Shown in pieces: positions 62,209 through 64,000 of a stretch of DNA of 64,000 nt. Each line of letters starts with the position of its first letter. The first letter of the stretch is position 1. Made by a program: the position numbers and the translations under genes. Where the stretch lies: assembly GCA_000611775.1 (NCBI GenBank), contig KK106981.1:3400672-3464671 (forward strand), given 5' to 3'. Source of the stretch: Umbilicaria muhlenbergii. Taxonomy: Eukaryota > Ascomycota > Lecanoromycetes > Umbilicariales > Umbilicariaceae. Under the pieces are notes generated by a model. That model searched no databases. It was not told the DNA's origin and worked only from the letters and a program-made list of their open reading frames with translations.

Positions 62209-62482
62209 TGTAAGAGGCTGAGTGTATGACAGTCATCATAGTGGTGTTTGAACAGGGTGTCATAAGCAATATAGTCATGATGAGGTCAATGCAATGATTA
62301 TACATCTTTTATTCAGTGATAAAACTGATCACTGAGGAAGCAGGTTTCTGAACCTCCTTGTGAAGAGTTTTACTTGATGTCAAGGCGCTAGGCGCTGAGT
62401 CATCATGTTTATATAATGTCATACTATAGTGTCATACTATAGTGTTGTACTTGTTGTACTGTCATACTATTATATGATGTCA
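62209..62482 (-). repeat. Gypsy B LTR, right copy
   Basis: Direct partner of 54,240-54,519. Confidence 0.9.
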
Positions 62483-64000
62483 TCTTTCTTTTGTATAAAC
62501 AGAATTGATGAGGCTACTGATGACTGACTGACTTCAATGAAACTTTTTCATAAGTTGTCTTCTATGTAGTTCTTCACTGCTACCAGTTCCTCATGTGATA
62601 TATTGTAGAGAAGTGTGTATTCAAGCTTTTGCTCACCTTTTAAGATGATTTTGTGATCATAAGGTTGATGCAGAGGGAGTTCATTTACAGTCTTTTTAGA
62701 AAAGACATCAATCAGGTCATGATATTCAGAAGGGAGAATCATCTTGATATTTAATTCACTTGACTTCAGTTCAAGGTTCAATGCTTTCTCAATCTGTTGA
62801 ATAAAGATAACAAAGATTTTGTTGCCTTCCTTCATATTCAATGTGAACAGTGCTGCACTGATCATCTTGATATTGACTGCATTTAATACAGAGGCTGGTT
62901 CAGGATCTGCTTTTGTGATGAATTTCTTCAAGATCTGATGAAGTTTCAGTGATTCAAGTTCAGTTGTTTAATTTGTTTGTTCATTTGATGTTCAGTTCTT
63001 CAGTGTTGTTCATTTATTTGGTTGTTCATTCAGTTGTTCAGTTTGTTCATTTAATGGGAAAACCACTACCTGGTTCACAGGGTTGATTAAAATTCAGGTG
63101 TGATTCATTTAAAGTAATCTCAATATAATGCTGAGATCTTTCATGTCTACAATCATCATGAGAGTGAGTCACTGAGAATAACTGCAGACCTTCATGATTG
63201 AATAAATTATGTGTGTAACTCATCTCACTGTCTTCTTCTGGAAATCATGTAGAGTTCAGGGCTTTGACAGTGACATTGTCTCAATTTCAGATCATTCAAT
63301 CAGAGTCTTTGCCAGGTTAATATTAATAAATGCATATTCAGTTGACTCAGTATCAAGTAGAGCCTTGACTTGTAACTTAACCTCATTCAGTGTGAGCTTG
63401 CAATTCACTTTGAATGATGTTCAGGTGAACAGCATGTCTTCATTAATCATCAGTGCTGATATTACAAGGGGATTATCATCAATTCTTATCATGACTTTGA
63501 TAGGGGAACGCCTTTTCCTAAACCTGATTCAGAATCAGAATCAGAATCAGAGTTGAATATGATTCATTGCATGCATTTTAATGTTGAAGTCTCTTTCTTT
63601 TTGTCTTTGTTTGAATAATTTAAGGCAAGGTGCCTCTGTTTATTGCATTTAAAACAACATTCTTCCTTTATCTGTTGTTTATCAGCAATTTAGCAAGTTA
63701 GCTCTGAGTTAGTTTTTAGCACTTTGAGCGCTCTGAGCTTCTGATCTCATGTTTCAGCTAACAGCCGCTCTTAGCACCCTTTGAGCACTTTGAGCTCAAC
63801 CTTAAATCTTGAGCGGAACATCAAAATTTTGTGATAAAAAAATAATTATTAAAACAATTGTTTAAACAAGTACAGACACAGTGTTATAATAACAGTAAAA
63901 CTTATAATAAGTAAACTTTTGCTAAAGTTCACTTTTCTGCAATAAAAAATCATGATTTGTTGAGTCTGCAAGCACTGTATAAGTGTTGAGTTCTGAATAT
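62483..64000 (-). mobile_element. Ty3/gypsy fragment C (zinc knuckle, protease, start of RT), fossil
   Basis: Minus-strand remains running off the right edge: a CCHC zinc knuckle (about 63,630-63,670), an aspartic protease region (about 63,300-63,500), and the segment leading into reverse transcriptase (62,931-62,548, an open 127-codon stretch with YHDLIDVFSKKTVNELPLHQ). It stops where the LTR of element B begins at 62,482. Sequence differs from both A and B, so it is a third gypsy lineage. A run of ATTCTG/CAGAAT hexamers lies at 63,524-63,552. Broken; number of interruptions not counted. Confidence 0.75.

Larger units (their letters stand above)
54240..62482 (-). mobile_element. Ty3/gypsy LTR retrotransposon B with both LTRs, fossil
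   Basis: About 8.2 kb on the minus strand. LTRs: 54,240-54,519 (3' in element terms) and 62,209-62,482 (5'), about 275 bp, reading TG..CTTACA in element orientation. Parts in order from the right: Gag-like region (about 60,900-62,120, with open stretches), protease region (about 60,600-60,800), reverse transcriptase (about 59,300-60,200, with the YLHDIL-type catalytic box near 59,620), RNase H (about 58,600-59,100), a linker with three tandem repeats, and integrase (about 56,500-57,900). A purine-rich tract precedes the 3' LTR. The element is broken in many places (dozens). Gypsy fragment C abuts on the right, and B seems inserted into it. The 1.9 kb next to the 3' LTR holds no Pol sequence on the minus strand. 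Confidence 0.85.

Noticed and set aside
29149-64000. Bacterial or viral origin of the AT-rich block
   Set aside because: Its content is fungal MULE, Crypton, copia and gypsy sequence, and its composition is explained by transition mutations between repeat copies.

Overview
The window is nuclear DNA of a filamentous ascomycete (Pezizomycotina, most likely a Dothideomycete; the class is inferred from gene content and style, not proven). The evidence is short 48-80 nt introns with GT..AG ends, compact genes on both strands, fungal-type orthologues (Dre2, Swc4, Nup133, Stf2/Tma10 family, Hv1-type proton channel), and an abrupt change from gene-rich DNA to AT-rich, CpG-poor, transposon-filled DNA.

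Positions 1 to about 29,000 are ordinary gene space. In order: a 5' piece of a casein kinase 1 gene (-), a nine-exon short-chain dehydrogenase (+), mitochondrial methionyl-tRNA formyltransferase (-), a voltage-gated proton channel (+), a PP2C phosphatase with a GC-AG intron (+), nucleoporin Nup133 (-), a small Stf2/Tma10-like protein whose start codon appears split by an intron (-), the Fe-S assembly factor Dre2 (+), a p24 cargo receptor (-), the SWR1/NuA4 subunit Swc4 (+), an unrecognised 729-residue protein built by tandem duplication of exon-plus-intron units (-), and porphobilinogen synthase (+). These are independent housekeeping genes, not a pathway cluster. Exon joins were inferred by eye from splice motifs, reading phase and family resemblance.

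From about 29,050 to the end the DNA is a nest of mobile elements: a MULE DNA transposon with terminal inverted repeats, a Crypton-type tyrosine-recombinase element, a 1.25-kb inverted-repeat element filled with a 13-bp minisatellite, a foldback element, a Ty1/copia element inserted into an older LTR-like sequence, and pieces of at least three Ty3/gypsy elements, one with both LTRs. A second inverted-repeat element at 53.3-54.2 kb carries a related minisatellite in the opposite orientation. All retroelements are fossils.

One island (about 39,330-42,280) has normal composition and holds an intact four-exon short-chain dehydrogenase gene. Copies of repeats within the AT-rich part differ almost only by C-to-T/G-to-A transitions, as in repeat-induced point mutation (RIP). 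The changes I could score by eye mostly avoid CpA, the classical RIP target, and fall at CpC, CpT and CpG. That unusual mutation context, the exon-intron multiplication at 25.0-25.4 kb and the shared minisatellite cargo of two different inverted-repeat elements are the observations most worth following up.
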